A stretch of 64,000 nucleotides of DNA from Cryobacterium sp. PH31-L1 (GTDB lineage Bacteria; Actinomycetota; Actinomycetes; Actinomycetales; Microbacteriaceae). Shown in pieces: positions 45,288 to 56,284 of the stretch. The stretch is taken from the NCBI RefSeq assembly GCF_030063145.1, contig NZ_JASISM010000005.1:1-64000 (forward strand), written 5' to 3'. Every line of letters begins with the position of its first letter. The stretch's first letter is position 1. The notes under the pieces were generated by a model, which had not been told where the DNA came from, ran no database searches, and saw only the letters and a list, made by a program, of their open reading frames with translations. The position numbers were made by a program, and so were the translations under genes.

Positions 45288-45938
45288 CTATTTGATGGCG
45301 CCCACGGGGTGCAAAGCCCGCAGGTAGAGCCGGGTGAATTTGGCCTGCTGAAAGCGCAGCACCGGCCAGGCCAGCCGGTAATACCAGGTGCTCGGGCGCG
45401 AGAACGAGCGGATAGTCAGCCAGACCGAGTCGTCGTCGCGGTGTTCGACGATGAAGGATTCCTCGCCGCTTTCCGGGTGACCGGCCATGGTGCCGTAGGC
45501 GAAGCCGATGCGGGCGGCCTCGTCGATCACGTAGACGACCCGCACCGGCGCGGTCACCGCGATCGGCCCGACCTTCATTTTCAGGGTCGCCGTCATGCCA
45601 TTGGCGATGTACGGTGTGCCGTCCTCAGCGAAGGTCGCCTCGTTGACCGGATGCTGCTGGCCGGCCGCCGGGGCGCCGTCGGGCCCGAAGGTCACCGGCG
45701 TGTACTGCACGCCGGTACCGTTTTCGAGGTCGGTCACGTCCATGCCGCTGCCGCGCTGGATTCCCCAAGTCATCAGCAGCTTGGTGGCGGCCTCGAACCG
45801 TTCCTGGGAGCTTCCGAGCTTGACGCTCTGCTCCATCGGCCGGTAGCCCTTCGGCGGATAGCTCATCAGGTCGGGCGCGAGCGTGCCGCCGATGGCAGCG
45901 TAGCTGACGGCGGCGTCGGTGAAGGTGGCCCTGCGCAT
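45288..45938 (-). CDS. DUF1990 family protein
   Basis: A 216-residue protein of the DUF1990 family, function unknown. Family blocks seen are VSYAAIGGTL near the N-terminus, RFEAATKLLMTWGIQRGSGM and the signature FAYGTMAGHPESGEESFIVEHRDDDSVWLTIRSFSRP. No signal peptide. Five bases separate its start from the lepA stop, so it is probably translated from the lepA message. Confidence 0.85.
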   Translation of the reverse strand: MRRATFTDAAVSYAAIGGTLAPDLMSYPPKGYRPMEQSVKLGSSQERFEAATKLLMTWGIQRGSGMDVTDLENGTGVQYTPVTFGPDGAPAAGQQHPVNEATFAEDGTPYIANGMTATLKMKVGPIAVTAPVRVVYVIDEAARIGFAYGTMAGHPESGEESFIVEHRDDDSVWLTIRSFSRPSTWYYRLAWPVLRFQQAKFTRLYLRALHPVGAIK

Positions 45939-45943
45939 CCGCT

Positions 45944-47794
<1,851 letters not shown>

Positions 47795-47926
47795 AGTTCG
47801 TCTATTGTCCCATGCTCGGCCGGGTTGCACCGCCTGCGTGCTGGCACCAACAACAACGGTGGCACCCCGACGGGGCGCGGGCCACCTGCTCGGCCCGCGC
47901 CCCGGCATCCGTTGTGGTGCCGCTGT

Positions 47927-48304
47927 TTAGGCGGGCGTCTGCCATTCTCCATCACGGAAGATGACCGCCGACGGGCGAATCTCGACGGCCCCGTAGAGGG
48001 CGGCCGGGCACTTTTCGGCCCACCCGATGGCGGCATCGAGGTCGGGCACCTCGAGCACGAAGGTGCCGTTGAGGCGTTCCTTGGAGTCGGCGAACGGGCC
48101 GTCCTGCACCGTTAGGTCTCCATCGCGCACCGAAATGGTGGTTGCCACAGAGACCGGCTGCAGAATATCGGCGGAGATCAGCACGCCGGCGGCATCGAGT
48201 GACTTCGCGTAAGCGTCAAAGGCCTTGCGACCCCATTCCATGGCCGCTTCGTCGACCTCGGCATCGTCGGCTTCCTTGCTCATGACGAGCAGTGAGTACT
48301 GCAT
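47927..48304 (-). CDS. YciI-family (DGPF-domain) protein
   Basis: A 125-residue protein with the ferredoxin-like YCII/DGPF fold: MQYSLLVMSKEADDAEVDEAAMEWG at the N-terminus and the signature VQDGPFADSKERLNGTFVLEVPDLDAAIGWAEKCP. Family members are often encoded with ECF sigma factors, but none is adjacent here. AAGGGA ahead of ATG 48304 supports this start over the upstream in-frame codon at 48325. Confidence 0.88.
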   Translation of the reverse strand: MQYSLLVMSKEADDAEVDEAAMEWGRKAFDAYAKSLDAAGVLISADILQPVSVATTISVRDGDLTVQDGPFADSKERLNGTFVLEVPDLDAAIGWAEKCPAALYGAVEIRPSAVIFRDGEWQTPA

Positions 48305-48388
48305 GGTGGTTTCCCTTCTGATCATTTGATAGTGACACTGACCTGACGATCGAGACAGGCCGGAATCGACACTTCTGCTCCGGAAAAT

Positions 48389-49612
48389 TTAAGCGCGGTT
48401 GGCTCGCTCGACCACCTGGCCGAAGCCGTCGCTGTAGCGGTAGACCTCGAGACCGTCGATGAGTACCAGTTCGGCGCGCGAACCGAGGTCGAGCGGGTCG
48501 CCCGACCAGATCACGACGTCGGCGTCGAGACCGACGCTGAGGGATCCGACCCGGCCGTCGAGCCCGAGGATAACGGCAGGGTTGACGGTGAGCGCCTCGA
48601 GCGCGGTCTGCACCGGCAGCCCCTCCTTGACGGCGAGGGAGGCCTGGTGCACGAGAAAGTTCACCGGAACGACGGGGTGGTCGGTCGTGATGGCGACGAG
48701 CACGCCGGCGGCGGCGAGCACGGCGAGGTTGCCGATCGCGCGGTCGCGGAGTTCCACTTTGGTGCGCGCGGTCAGCATCGGTCCGAAGATGACCGGAATC
48801 TTCTTCTCGGCGAGCACGTCGGCGATCTTGTGGCCCTCCGTGCCGTGGTTGATCACGAGGCGGTAGCCGAATTCCTCGGCCAAACGGATGGCCGTAGCGA
48901 TGTCGTCGTGGCGGTGCACGTGCTGGTCCCACGCCAGTTCGCCGGAGAGCACTCGCCCGAGGGCTTCCTTGCCGAGGTCGCGGGTGAAGGCGTCGCCCTT
49001 CTCGAGTGCGGCATCGCGCGCCTGCACGTAGTTCTGAGCGTCGACGAAGGCCTGGCGAATGACCAGGCTCACACCGAGTCGGGTGCTCGGTGTCTTCTTC
49101 TGGTCGCCGTACACCCGCTTCGGGTTCTCGCCGAGGGCGCTCTTGATGCTCACCGAGTCGCTGATCACCTGCTCATCAATGGTGCGGCCGCCCCAGCTCT
49201 TGATCGCGACCGACTGGCCGCCGATCGGATTGCCGGAGCCGGGCTTCACCACGATCGTGGTGACGCCGCCGGAGAGGGCATCGCGAAAACCCTCATCGTC
49301 AATGTTGACGGCGTCGATGGCGCGAACCGCGGCCATATTCGGGCCGGTCATTTCGTTGGTGTCGTTGCCGGCCCATCCGTTTGCCTCTTCGTGGATACCG
49401 ACGTGCCCGTGCGCTTCGATAAAGCCGGGAAGCACCCATTTTCCGGTCGCATCGATGATTCTCGCGGTGGGCGGAACGATCAGGTCGGCGCCGATCGCGC
49501 TGATCGTGCCGTTCTCGATCAGTACCGTGCCGTTCGGGATGGGGTCGCCGACAACCGGTACGACGTGGGCGTTGATAATGGCAGTCAGGGTGGACGCGGG
49601 AGCTGTAGTCAT
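48389..49612 (-). CDS. Amidohydrolase (imidazolonepropionase-like)
   Basis: A 407-residue metal-dependent hydrolase of the amidohydrolase superfamily. Metal-binding landmarks: GFIEAHGHVGIHEE near residue 65, HVHRHDDIATAI, VINHGTEGHKIADVLAEKKIPVIFGP and TTDHPVVP, with the C-terminal NPAVILGLDGRVGSLSVGLDADVVIWSGDPLD typical of the family. Substrate unknown. It is divergent from the alpha/beta hydrolase gene. Confidence 0.85.
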   Translation of the reverse strand: MTTAPASTLTAIINAHVVPVVGDPIPNGTVLIENGTISAIGADLIVPPTARIIDATGKWVLPGFIEAHGHVGIHEEANGWAGNDTNEMTGPNMAAVRAIDAVNIDDEGFRDALSGGVTTIVVKPGSGNPIGGQSVAIKSWGGRTIDEQVISDSVSIKSALGENPKRVYGDQKKTPSTRLGVSLVIRQAFVDAQNYVQARDAALEKGDAFTRDLGKEALGRVLSGELAWDQHVHRHDDIATAIRLAEEFGYRLVINHGTEGHKIADVLAEKKIPVIFGPMLTARTKVELRDRAIGNLAVLAAAGVLVAITTDHPVVPVNFLVHQASLAVKEGLPVQTALEALTVNPAVILGLDGRVGSLSVGLDADVVIWSGDPLDLGSRAELVLIDGLEVYRYSDGFGQVVERANRA

Positions 49613-49727
49613 GGTTCTACCCTAAACAGGGTGCCCAGAAGCCCGGCGGCCCGGTCGAGGATCACCAGGCGTCCTGCGGCCCCGCGGTGCCCAGCCGACT
49701 GTCGCCGGGGCTGGCTAGGCTCACGCC

Positions 49728-50456
49728 ATGGAAACTCCCGAGGCCCGTGTGCCGGTTCTACTCGTACACGGCATTCGGGCGTCGGCCACGATGTGGCGCT
49801 ATCAAGAGCAGAAGCTGCGGGCAGCCGGGTATCCCGTGCTCGCGATCGATTTGCCCGGCCATGGGCAGCGGATGGCTGAGCACTTCACGGTGTCGGCCGC
49901 GCTCGCCGCCATCGATGACGGGGTGACCGCCCTCGGCGGTCGGGTGCTGCTCGTGGGCCTCTCGCTCGGCGGGTACTACGCCGTCGCCTATGCCGCTCGA
50001 AATCCCGACCGGGTGGCCGGACTTATCGCTGCGGGGTGCAGCGCCGTGCCGAAGGGCGTGCTGCTCGAGGGATACCGCGTGCTGGCGCGGGCCATCCATC
50101 GCCTGCCCGATCGGGGCTTGTGGCTGCACGAAACCATGGCGCGACGATTACTGCCCGCGGCGGGCGCGCGCGATGTGCTCGCCGGCGGCGCCGCGCTCGA
50201 CGTGATGGATTCCGGGCTGCGCGCTACCTCGTCGCTGACTCCCCTGGCCAGCCTCGCCGCCTATCCGGGGCCGATCTGGCTGGTCAATGGAGCGTTCGAC
50301 CATTTTCGGCTGAACGAGCGGCGCTTTCTCGCCGCCTGCCGCAACGGGGAGGTCATCGTGGTGCCGGGGGCGACGCACCTGTCGAGCCTGGCCCAGCCCG
50401 AGCGGTTCACGGCGATCCTGCTGCGGGTCGCCGAGCAGGTGTCTCGGGCTGATTGA
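49728..50456 (+). CDS. Alpha/beta hydrolase
   Basis: A 242-residue soluble hydrolase. The oxyanion block is [17 protein letters not shown], the nucleophile Ser lies in [15 protein letters not shown], an acid candidate in [13 protein letters not shown] and the His in [14 protein letters not shown]. Compact, with a small cap. Substrate unknown. Alone on the plus strand. Confidence 0.88.
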   Translation: METPEARVPVLLVHGIRASATMWRYQEQKLRAAGYPVLAIDLPGHGQRMAEHFTVSAALAAIDDGVTALGGRVLLVGLSLGGYYAVAYAARNPDRVAGLIAAGCSAVPKGVLLEGYRVLARAIHRLPDRGLWLHETMARRLLPAAGARDVLAGGAALDVMDSGLRATSSLTPLASLAAYPGPIWLVNGAFDHFRLNERRFLAACRNGEVIVVPGATHLSSLAQPERFTAILLRVAEQVSRAD

Positions 50457-50607
50457 GGCTGCGGCATCCGCTTGGCCGCGCCCGCAATGGGCAGCCGCTA
50501 GGTTAACCGCCCTAGCGGCCACCCGTTTCGGAAGCGGTCATCCGCTCAGGGGGTGGGCGGCGCGCGGCGGCGCGGTGCCAGCATCCGCTCGCGCGAGCAC
50601 AGCCGGT

Positions 50608-50636
50608 TTGGGCGTCGGGACGATTGCTGCTAACGT
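50608..50636 (+). promoter_or_regulatory. Promoter of rpsT
   Basis: TTGGGC (50608-50613), 17 bases, TAACGT (50631-50636). It would give a leader of about 100 bases before the rpsT GTG at 50746. Confidence 0.5.
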
Positions 50637-50745
50637 TAGTGGTTGGCTTGCGTGTCGGGTCCCACCCCGCACGATTTTCGCCGTTCGAGCGCCCTCTACC
50701 CGCTCAGCGGCTGTCCATACCAAAACTAACGAAAGCGTAAAAAAC

Positions 50746-51009
50746 GTGGCAAATATCAAGTCGCAGATCAAGCGAATTGGCACCAACAAGAAGGCCCAGG
50801 AACGCAACAAGGCCGTCAAGAGCGAGTTCAAGTCCGCGATCCGCGCGACTCGCACCGCGATTGCCGCTGGCGACAAGGACAAGGCCGTCGTCGGTCTCGC
50901 CTTTGCTTCCAAGAAGCTCGACAAGGCCGTCAGCAAGGGTGTCATCCACCAGAACCAGGCTGCGAACAAGAAGTCGGCCATCGCGAAGGCCGTTTCCGCA
51001 CTCGTCTGA
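50746..51009 (+). CDS. rpsT: 30S ribosomal protein S20
   Basis: A basic 87-residue ribosomal protein that binds 16S rRNA early in 30S assembly. [32 protein letters not shown] is the standard N-terminus; [19 protein letters not shown] ends it. Translation starts at GTG 50746; the longer open frame upstream has no conserved sequence. It has its own promoter and terminator. The usual actinobacterial neighbour holA lies beyond a membrane protein gene. Confidence 0.97.
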   Translation: MANIKSQIKRIGTNKKAQERNKAVKSEFKSAIRATRTAIAAGDKDKAVVGLAFASKKLDKAVSKGVIHQNQAANKKSAIAKAVSALV

Positions 51010-51080
51010 TCCGTTCTGGCTCCACCCGCACGTCGGAGACCGCGTCGGCTCGCACAGAGCGGATGCCGCCCCTCGTCGCT

Positions 51081-51113
51081 CAGAAACCCCCGCCACTCCG
51101 GCGGGGGTTTCTG
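51081..51113 (+). terminator. rpsT terminator
   Basis: CAGAAACCCCCGCC (51081-51094) and its exact complement (51100-51113) form a 14-bp stem with a 5-base loop, ending in TTTCTG. Confidence 0.9.
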
Positions 51114-51163
51114 CGTTCACCGAACCAGACTGGTTGCCCCCGCACCCGACCGGCGACCGCTCG

Positions 51164-51202
51164 CGCTCGTACGCTCGTACGCTCGTACGCTCGTACGCTC
51201 GT
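51164..51202. repeat. Short tandem repeat, 8-bp unit CGCTCGTA
   Basis: Four full units and a fifth lacking its last base run head to tail. The array lies between the rpsT terminator and the start of the next plus-strand gene at 51258, in its likely promoter region. Arrays of this kind gain and lose units by slippage. Confidence 0.85.
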
Positions 51203-51257
51203 GCGGCACTTGCTGGCGGTGGGTGGATGGCGCGCGCGACCCCACTAGACTGACGCG

Positions 51258-51887
51258 GTGAAGAGCACCCCACCGGTCAGTGTGATCCCCGACAGCAGCG
51301 GCCCCCATCGACGCGCGCATGCTCGATTTCTGGCCGCTTTGCTCAGCGCCGCCGCCCTCGCCGTTGCCGTGTGGCTGGCGCTCAACACGGGCCACGACGT
51401 TTTCGGCGCTACCCGCACCCAGCTGCTCCTCGCCCTGGCCTCGATCGCACTTCTACTCACTGGAATTACGTTCTACCTTGCGGCAGCGGTGGCCAACGCC
51501 CGCTCGATCAGCTCGGATTTGGACGCCGACCAGGCGGCGGGAACGATTCGACGCATCCGCTCGCTGTCGAGATTCGGTGCCGTATTCGCTCTCGCCGCCG
51601 TGATGGCGATCGCCGGACTCGGGACCCTGCGCATTCTGGTACCGCCGGCCGAGCGACCGGTCTCGGTGCAGTTCTCCGAGATCACCGGCCGGGTGCAGCT
51701 GGAATTCTGCCCGAGCCTGCCGTCCTCGTTCGAGGCCCTGGCCAAGCCGACCGATCTGGCCAGTTCGTCTACCCTGCTGCCGGTGTGGGTTGCCAGCCGG
51801 GTCTGTGGAAACCCGAGCTTTCAGCACGGAGTCTGGCTCTACCTGAACCGCTCTACCATCACGGTCGCGGACGCCGGCGACCGCTAA
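51258..51887 (+). CDS. Hypothetical membrane protein
   Basis: A 209-residue protein starting at GTG 51258. Three hydrophobic segments: about 25-43 (FLAALLSAAALAVAVWLAL), 55-75 (LLLALASIALLLTGITFYLAAAVANA) and 104-124 (FGAVFALAAVMAIAGLGTLRIL), then an extracytoplasmic domain of about 80 residues with two Cys (FCPSLPSS and SRVCGNPSF) that may pair. I recognise no family. It converges on holA and lies directly after the 8-bp tandem repeat. Confidence 0.7.
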   Translation: MKSTPPVSVIPDSSGPHRRAHARFLAALLSAAALAVAVWLALNTGHDVFGATRTQLLLALASIALLLTGITFYLAAAVANARSISSDLDADQAAGTIRRIRSLSRFGAVFALAAVMAIAGLGTLRILVPPAERPVSVQFSEITGRVQLEFCPSLPSSFEALAKPTDLASSSTLLPVWVASRVCGNPSFQHGVWLYLNRSTITVADAGDR

Positions 51888-51916
51888 TTGCGCCGCGTCA
51901 CAGTCGAGAACAGGTG

Positions 51917-53008
51917 CTACTGCTCGCCGCGACGGGCGATGATGCCGATCAGGCGTTCGAGGGCGAAGACCGGGTCTCGCCCGGCACCCTTCACCGCAGC
52001 ATCCGTTTCGGCCAGCATGAGGATGCAGCGCGCGAGACCCTCATCGCTCCAGCCGCGCAGGTCTTTTTGCGCGCGTTCCACCTGCCAGGGAGCGAGGCCG
52101 AACTGAGCGCCGAGCTGCGCCGAACCGCCCCTGGCCCCGAATACCTTGGCCATGGTGCGGATCTTCATGGCGAACGCGGCGACGATCGGTACTGGATCCG
52201 CCCCGGAACTGAGGGCGTGCCGCAGGGTGACCAGCGCCTCGCCGTTGCGACCGGCAATGGCCCAGTCGGCGACCTTGAAGGCGTTCGTTTCGACCCGACC
52301 GCCGTAGTACCGGTCGACCGTGCTCTCGGTGACCTCGCTGGTCGCATCTGAGATGAGCTGCTGGCAGGCGGCAGAGAGTTCGGCCAGGTCGTCGGAGAAA
52401 GCCGCGACGAGCTGACGCAGGGCACTGGCCGTGACGCGCTTGCCGGCCGCCTTGAACTCGTTGGTAGCGAATTCGTACTTCTCGGTGTCTTTCTTCAGCT
52501 CGGCGCAGACGATTTCGATGCCGCCGCCGAGTCCGCTGCGGATGGTGTCGAGCAGCTTCTTGCCGCGCACTCCCCCGCCGTGCCGCAGCACGACATAGGT
52601 GTCGTCGGCCGGGTTCTCGAGGTAATCGAGTGCTTCAGCCATAAAAGTGTCGCTGCACTTCTCGACGTTGCTGACCCGAATCAGGCGGGGCTCACCGAAC
52701 AGCGACGGGCTCGCCAGGGTCAGCAGCTCACCGGGCGCATAGCTGTCGGCCAGCACATCGCTGATTTCCAGGCTGGGGTCTTCCAGCTTGAGAAAGTCGC
52801 GCAACTGGCGAATGGCCCGCTCGGCGAGGAACGTTTCGGTGCCGGAGACGAGCACGATCGGTGCCGGACGCACCTGATGCCAGCCCAACTGGGGAATGAC
52901 GGTGCCCTTACTCGTGCGGGCCGGAGCAGCCTTTGCGGACCGAGAACCGGTCGTGGCGGGTCGTGCGGCCAAAGCGCTCTCCTTGGGTTTCGTGCTGCTG
53001 TCGATCAA
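51917..53008 (-). CDS. holA: DNA polymerase III subunit delta
   Basis: Clamp-loader delta subunit of 363 residues that opens the sliding clamp. After a Ser/Ala-rich N-terminal tail (about 40 residues) come IVLVSGTETFLAERAIRQLRDFL, ASPSLFGEPRLIRVSNVEK and the C-terminal collar (LGLAPWQ-like FGLAPWQVERAQKDLRGWSDEGLARCILMLAETDAAVKG). Two bases separate it from comEC, the common comEA-comEC-holA order. Confidence 0.94.
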   Translation of the reverse strand: MIDSSTKPKESALAARPATTGSRSAKAAPARTSKGTVIPQLGWHQVRPAPIVLVSGTETFLAERAIRQLRDFLKLEDPSLEISDVLADSYAPGELLTLASPSLFGEPRLIRVSNVEKCSDTFMAEALDYLENPADDTYVVLRHGGGVRGKKLLDTIRSGLGGGIEIVCAELKKDTEKYEFATNEFKAAGKRVTASALRQLVAAFSDDLAELSAACQQLISDATSEVTESTVDRYYGGRVETNAFKVADWAIAGRNGEALVTLRHALSSGADPVPIVAAFAMKIRTMAKVFGARGGSAQLGAQFGLAPWQVERAQKDLRGWSDEGLARCILMLAETDAAVKGAGRDPVFALERLIGIIARRGEQ

Positions 53009-53010
53009 GC

Positions 53011-55443
53011 CTATCCCGCACCACCGACGCTGCCGGCAGCCGGCGTGGGGATCACCGGCGGACCGTGGTCGGCGACCTTCTCGGTCCAGAGCACGAGTGT
53101 GCCGCCCGGCCCCGGAGCGACCACCGCCATCCCCTCCCGATCGGTGCGCACCGACAGCGTGCCCACCGAGTTGAGAATATTCAGCAGTTTCTCGGTCGGA
53201 TGCCCGTAGGTGTTCTTCACCCCCACCGAGATCAGCCCGACCCGCGCCCTCAGCTCCGCATACAGTTCGGAACTTTGGTCGGCCGAGCCGTGATGCGCGA
53301 CCTTGACCACATCGACCCGGCCGGGCGGTGATGCGCGGCGCAGGCCGTCCTGTGCCTCCTGCCCGAGATCGCCGAGAAAAATGGAACGGATGCCCCGCCC
53401 GTCGAACATGATCGTGACACTTCCCGGGTTGCCCACCTGCATCGTCGTCGCTCCCCGGATGGGCCAGAGGATATTCCAGGTGAGGCCACCGAGCGTGCCG
53501 GAATCGCCGCGTGCCGTCTGTCGTACGGTGGCCCCGCCGGCGGCGAGTCGCTCGTGCAGGCTCGCATCCTGGGCGTTCTCGGGCACGCCGACCAGCGCGG
53601 TGTCGACCCGTCCGATCACGGCGTCGACTCCGCCAATGTGATCGAGGTCGTAGTGGGTGAGCACGAGTAGGTTGATGCGGCTGATGCCGAGGGTGGCCAG
53701 ACAGGCGGAGAGCAGTTTCGGGTCCGGCCCGACGTCGACGAGGCCGTACTGATCGCCGTCTCGCACGACGACGGCGTCACCCTGGCCGATGTCGCAGGCG
53801 GCGATCTGCCAGTCGGGCGGGAAGGACGCGACACGGCCAATTCCGGTTCCGATGAGCGACCCGGCGTAACCGCCCAGGCCGATGAGCAGAACGGCCAGCA
53901 CCGCGGCCGGCCAGCGGGCCGGGGTGGCGGCCCGGCCACGGAGCACGACCACGAGGGCGAGCACGGTGACGACCACGAGCAACAGCACGCCGGGTGCACC
54001 GCCAGGCCAGGGCAACCGGGTTCCGGGCAGCGCCGACACAGTCTGGGCGACCGCGGCGATCCAGGCGGACGGCAACCAGGCCGCGGGGAGCAGGCCCGCG
54101 GCCACGCCCGGAAGGAGCGGCAGCATCAGGCAGGCGATCAGCCCGACCACCGTGGCGATCGGCGCGGCCGGACCGGCGAGAATGTTCGCAGGAACTCCGT
54201 ACAGCGGCAGGCTCGGATTCAGCAATAGGAGAACGGGCTGGCAGGCCAGTTGGGCGGCCAGGGGAATGGCGATGATCGCGGCGAGAGCGGTCGGCATCCA
54301 CTGGGCCAGAACGCGTGCGAGGGGACCGGCGAGCAGCAGTAGCCCGGCCGTTGCGAGTACCGAGAGGGCGAAACCGTAGTTGCGGGCCAGCCACGGATCG
54401 CTCACCAACAGGGCGATGACAACGACAAGCAGGGTAGGCAGGCCGCGCCCTGGGCGACCGGCACCGATGGAGACCAGGGTGAGAGTAGCCATGACCGCTG
54501 ACCGCAGCACGCTCGGCTCCGGCGTGACCAGAATGGTGAAGCCCAGCAGGCTCAGCAGTGAGAGGGCGATTCGCCAGGATCGACGCAGCCGGAGATGCCC
54601 ACCGAGCAGCATGATCGAGGCGATGACGATCGCACAATTCGCTCCGGAGACCGCGGTCAGGTGACTGAGTGAGCTGGTCTTCATCGCGGCGTCCAGGCTG
54701 GGGCTGACCGCGCTCGTGTCGCCGATGGCCAGGCCGGGCAGCAGGTCTCCCCCGTCGCCGGCGAGGCTCGTCGCCGCTGTCTTGAACCGGGCCCGCAACT
54801 CGTTGGCCCACTGCAGCCACCACGGTGGCGGAGCGACGCCGCGTGCCGTTTCGTTCACGAACAGCAGGGCGACCGTGGCGTCGCCCGGTTCGGTCGTGCG
54901 CAGCGTGCCGCGCACCGCGAGGCTGGAACCGATCTCCGGTTCGGCCCCGCTCCGGGACGCTGCGGCGAACACCACGACCGGGCTCGAGACGGGAGTGGTC
55001 TCGCCCCGGCTCTCAAGCTGCGTGAGGGTGGCCTTGAAGCGCACCCGCCCCGAGGTTCCGCTGCCGATGAACGCCTTCGCCGCAACGGGAATCGACCAGA
55101 CGGTGATGGTGGCTGTGACCGTTGCGTGGGACTCAGCAGCGTCACGCACCTCGGACGGGAATCGTGCCGGCGCCCAGACGCCGACGGCGGTGGCCACGAG
55201 CGCCGCTCCGGCACAGCAGAGCACCAGGGTGCCTCCCAGCCTCTGCCACCACCCAGCCCGCGGTGCCGGCTGCCACCGACCGCGCCGCGGCATCCGACTG
55301 AGCACGAGTAGGGCGGTGCAGCCTCCAGCGAGCAGCCACAGCGTCACGGCAACGACCCCGGCCCGATCGGGAGCTCCGATCAGGAGCCCGGCCGCCAGCC
55401 AGACAGCGAGGGCCGGAAGCACCAACCGTAGGTCGAGGCTCAT
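53011..55443 (-). CDS. comEC: ComEC/Rec2-type DNA-uptake channel protein
   Basis: An 810-residue membrane protein: N-terminal helices with a DUF4131/OB-like extracytoplasmic loop, the Competence domain (GDTSAVSPSLDAAMKTSSLSHLTAVSGANCAIV) and a C-terminal metallo-beta-lactamase domain (LVLTHYDLDHIGGVDAVIG, VVKVAHHGSADQSSELY). Homologues carry single-stranded DNA across the membrane in transformation. It is coupled to comEA by ATGA. Pilus genes are not in the window, so competence is not shown. Confidence 0.93.
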   Translation of the reverse strand: MSLDLRLVLPALAVWLAAGLLIGAPDRAGVVAVTLWLLAGGCTALLVLSRMPRRGRWQPAPRAGWWQRLGGTLVLCCAGAALVATAVGVWAPARFPSEVRDAAESHATVTATITVWSIPVAAKAFIGSGTSGRVRFKATLTQLESRGETTPVSSPVVVFAAASRSGAEPEIGSSLAVRGTLRTTEPGDATVALLFVNETARGVAPPPWWLQWANELRARFKTAATSLAGDGGDLLPGLAIGDTSAVSPSLDAAMKTSSLSHLTAVSGANCAIVIASIMLLGGHLRLRRSWRIALSLLSLLGFTILVTPEPSVLRSAVMATLTLVSIGAGRPGRGLPTLLVVVIALLVSDPWLARNYGFALSVLATAGLLLLAGPLARVLAQWMPTALAAIIAIPLAAQLACQPVLLLLNPSLPLYGVPANILAGPAAPIATVVGLIACLMLPLLPGVAAGLLPAAWLPSAWIAAVAQTVSALPGTRLPWPGGAPGVLLLVVVTVLALVVVLRGRAATPARWPAAVLAVLLIGLGGYAGSLIGTGIGRVASFPPDWQIAACDIGQGDAVVVRDGDQYGLVDVGPDPKLLSACLATLGISRINLLVLTHYDLDHIGGVDAVIGRVDTALVGVPENAQDASLHERLAAGGATVRQTARGDSGTLGGLTWNILWPIRGATTMQVGNPGSVTIMFDGRGIRSIFLGDLGQEAQDGLRRASPPGRVDVVKVAHHGSADQSSELYAELRARVGLISVGVKNTYGHPTEKLLNILNSVGTLSVRTDREGMAVVAPGPGGTLVLWTEKVADHGPPVIPTPAAGSVGGAG

Positions 55444-56156
55444 ACAGTGAGGAGGTCTTTGAGAGCCTCGAAGGTCTTGTCACCAATACCGGTAACGTCA
55501 CGCAGACCGTCGACGCTGGTGAACCGGCCGTTTGTGGTGCGGTAGTCGATGATGCGCTGCGCCATGGTCGGGCCGATGCGGGGCAGCGAATCCAGATCGG
55601 CTACGGTGGCTGTGTTGAGGTTCACCTTGGCCGCTGGGCCGCCGCTACTGCCGCCAACGGTGCCGCTGCCCGCCGCGGGGAGCGCCGGAGGCACCTCGCC
55701 CTGCCGAGGAACGTAGAACTGCTCGCCGTCACCGACGATGCGGGCTAGGTTCACTCCGGCCGGATCAGCCTCGGCGGTCAAACCGCCGGCAGCGGCAATC
55801 GCATCCATGACCCTGGCACCATCGCGCAGCTGAAACAGTCCGGGACGGGCCACCGCTCCGAGGACGTGCACGAAAATGATGGCGCCGCCCCCGCCAGCGC
55901 CGGTGTCGGTCGGCGCCGCACTCGCACCCGCATCGAACGGCTCAAAGGTTGAGGTCGAACCCGATGGTATCGCCGCCGATCCGGTTCCGACGGTGCGCTG
56001 ACCGGCCTGCTGGCCGATGGCCGACACGATGACGGCCACGATGAGGGCGAGCAGCAGCAGCACGACGGCCGCACCGACGCCGACCCGCAGGCGGGGGCGT
56101 CCACGGGCAGCGGGGGCGAGACGCTCCAGGTCGAGGGATGAACGGTCGGGCTGCAT
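55440..56156 (-). CDS. comEA: ComEA-family DNA-binding protein
   Basis: A 238-residue membrane-anchored protein: one helix near residues 25-48 (VVLLLLALIVAVIVSAIG), a Ser/Gly/Ala-rich linker, an SLBB domain (IIFVHVLGAVARPGLFQLRDGARVMDAIAAAGG) and a C-terminal helix-hairpin-helix pair (KVNLNTATVADLDSLPRIGPTMAQRIIDYR, GLRDVTGIGDKTFEALKDLLTV). It binds incoming double-stranded DNA in competent bacteria. Confidence 0.93.
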   Translation of the reverse strand: MQPDRSSLDLERLAPAARGRPRLRVGVGAAVVLLLLALIVAVIVSAIGQQAGQRTVGTGSAAIPSGSTSTFEPFDAGASAAPTDTGAGGGGAIIFVHVLGAVARPGLFQLRDGARVMDAIAAAGGLTAEADPAGVNLARIVGDGEQFYVPRQGEVPPALPAAGSGTVGGSSGGPAAKVNLNTATVADLDSLPRIGPTMAQRIIDYRTTNGRFTSVDGLRDVTGIGDKTFEALKDLLTV

Positions 56157-56246
56157 GCTGGCAGGCTAGGCCGAGCACAGCATCCGCTTGCCGCTGGTCA
56201 CCCGATCTGTGCACAGCTCGGCCAGGGGCAGCCCTGTGGAGGACGC

Positions 56247-56273
56247 CCCGACCGATCCGGCCGATCGGTCGGG
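56247..56273. terminator. Hairpin downstream of leuS
   Basis: CCCGACCGAT (56247-56256) and ATCGGTCGGG (56264-56273) form a 10-bp stem with a 7-base loop, just after leuS on the minus strand. No T-run. Confidence 0.55.
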
Positions 56274-56284
56274 ACCCTTGGCTG

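Noticed and set aside
51164..51202. Tandem 8-mer as a CRISPR array
   Set aside because: Units are contiguous and 8 bp long, with no spacers and no cas genes.
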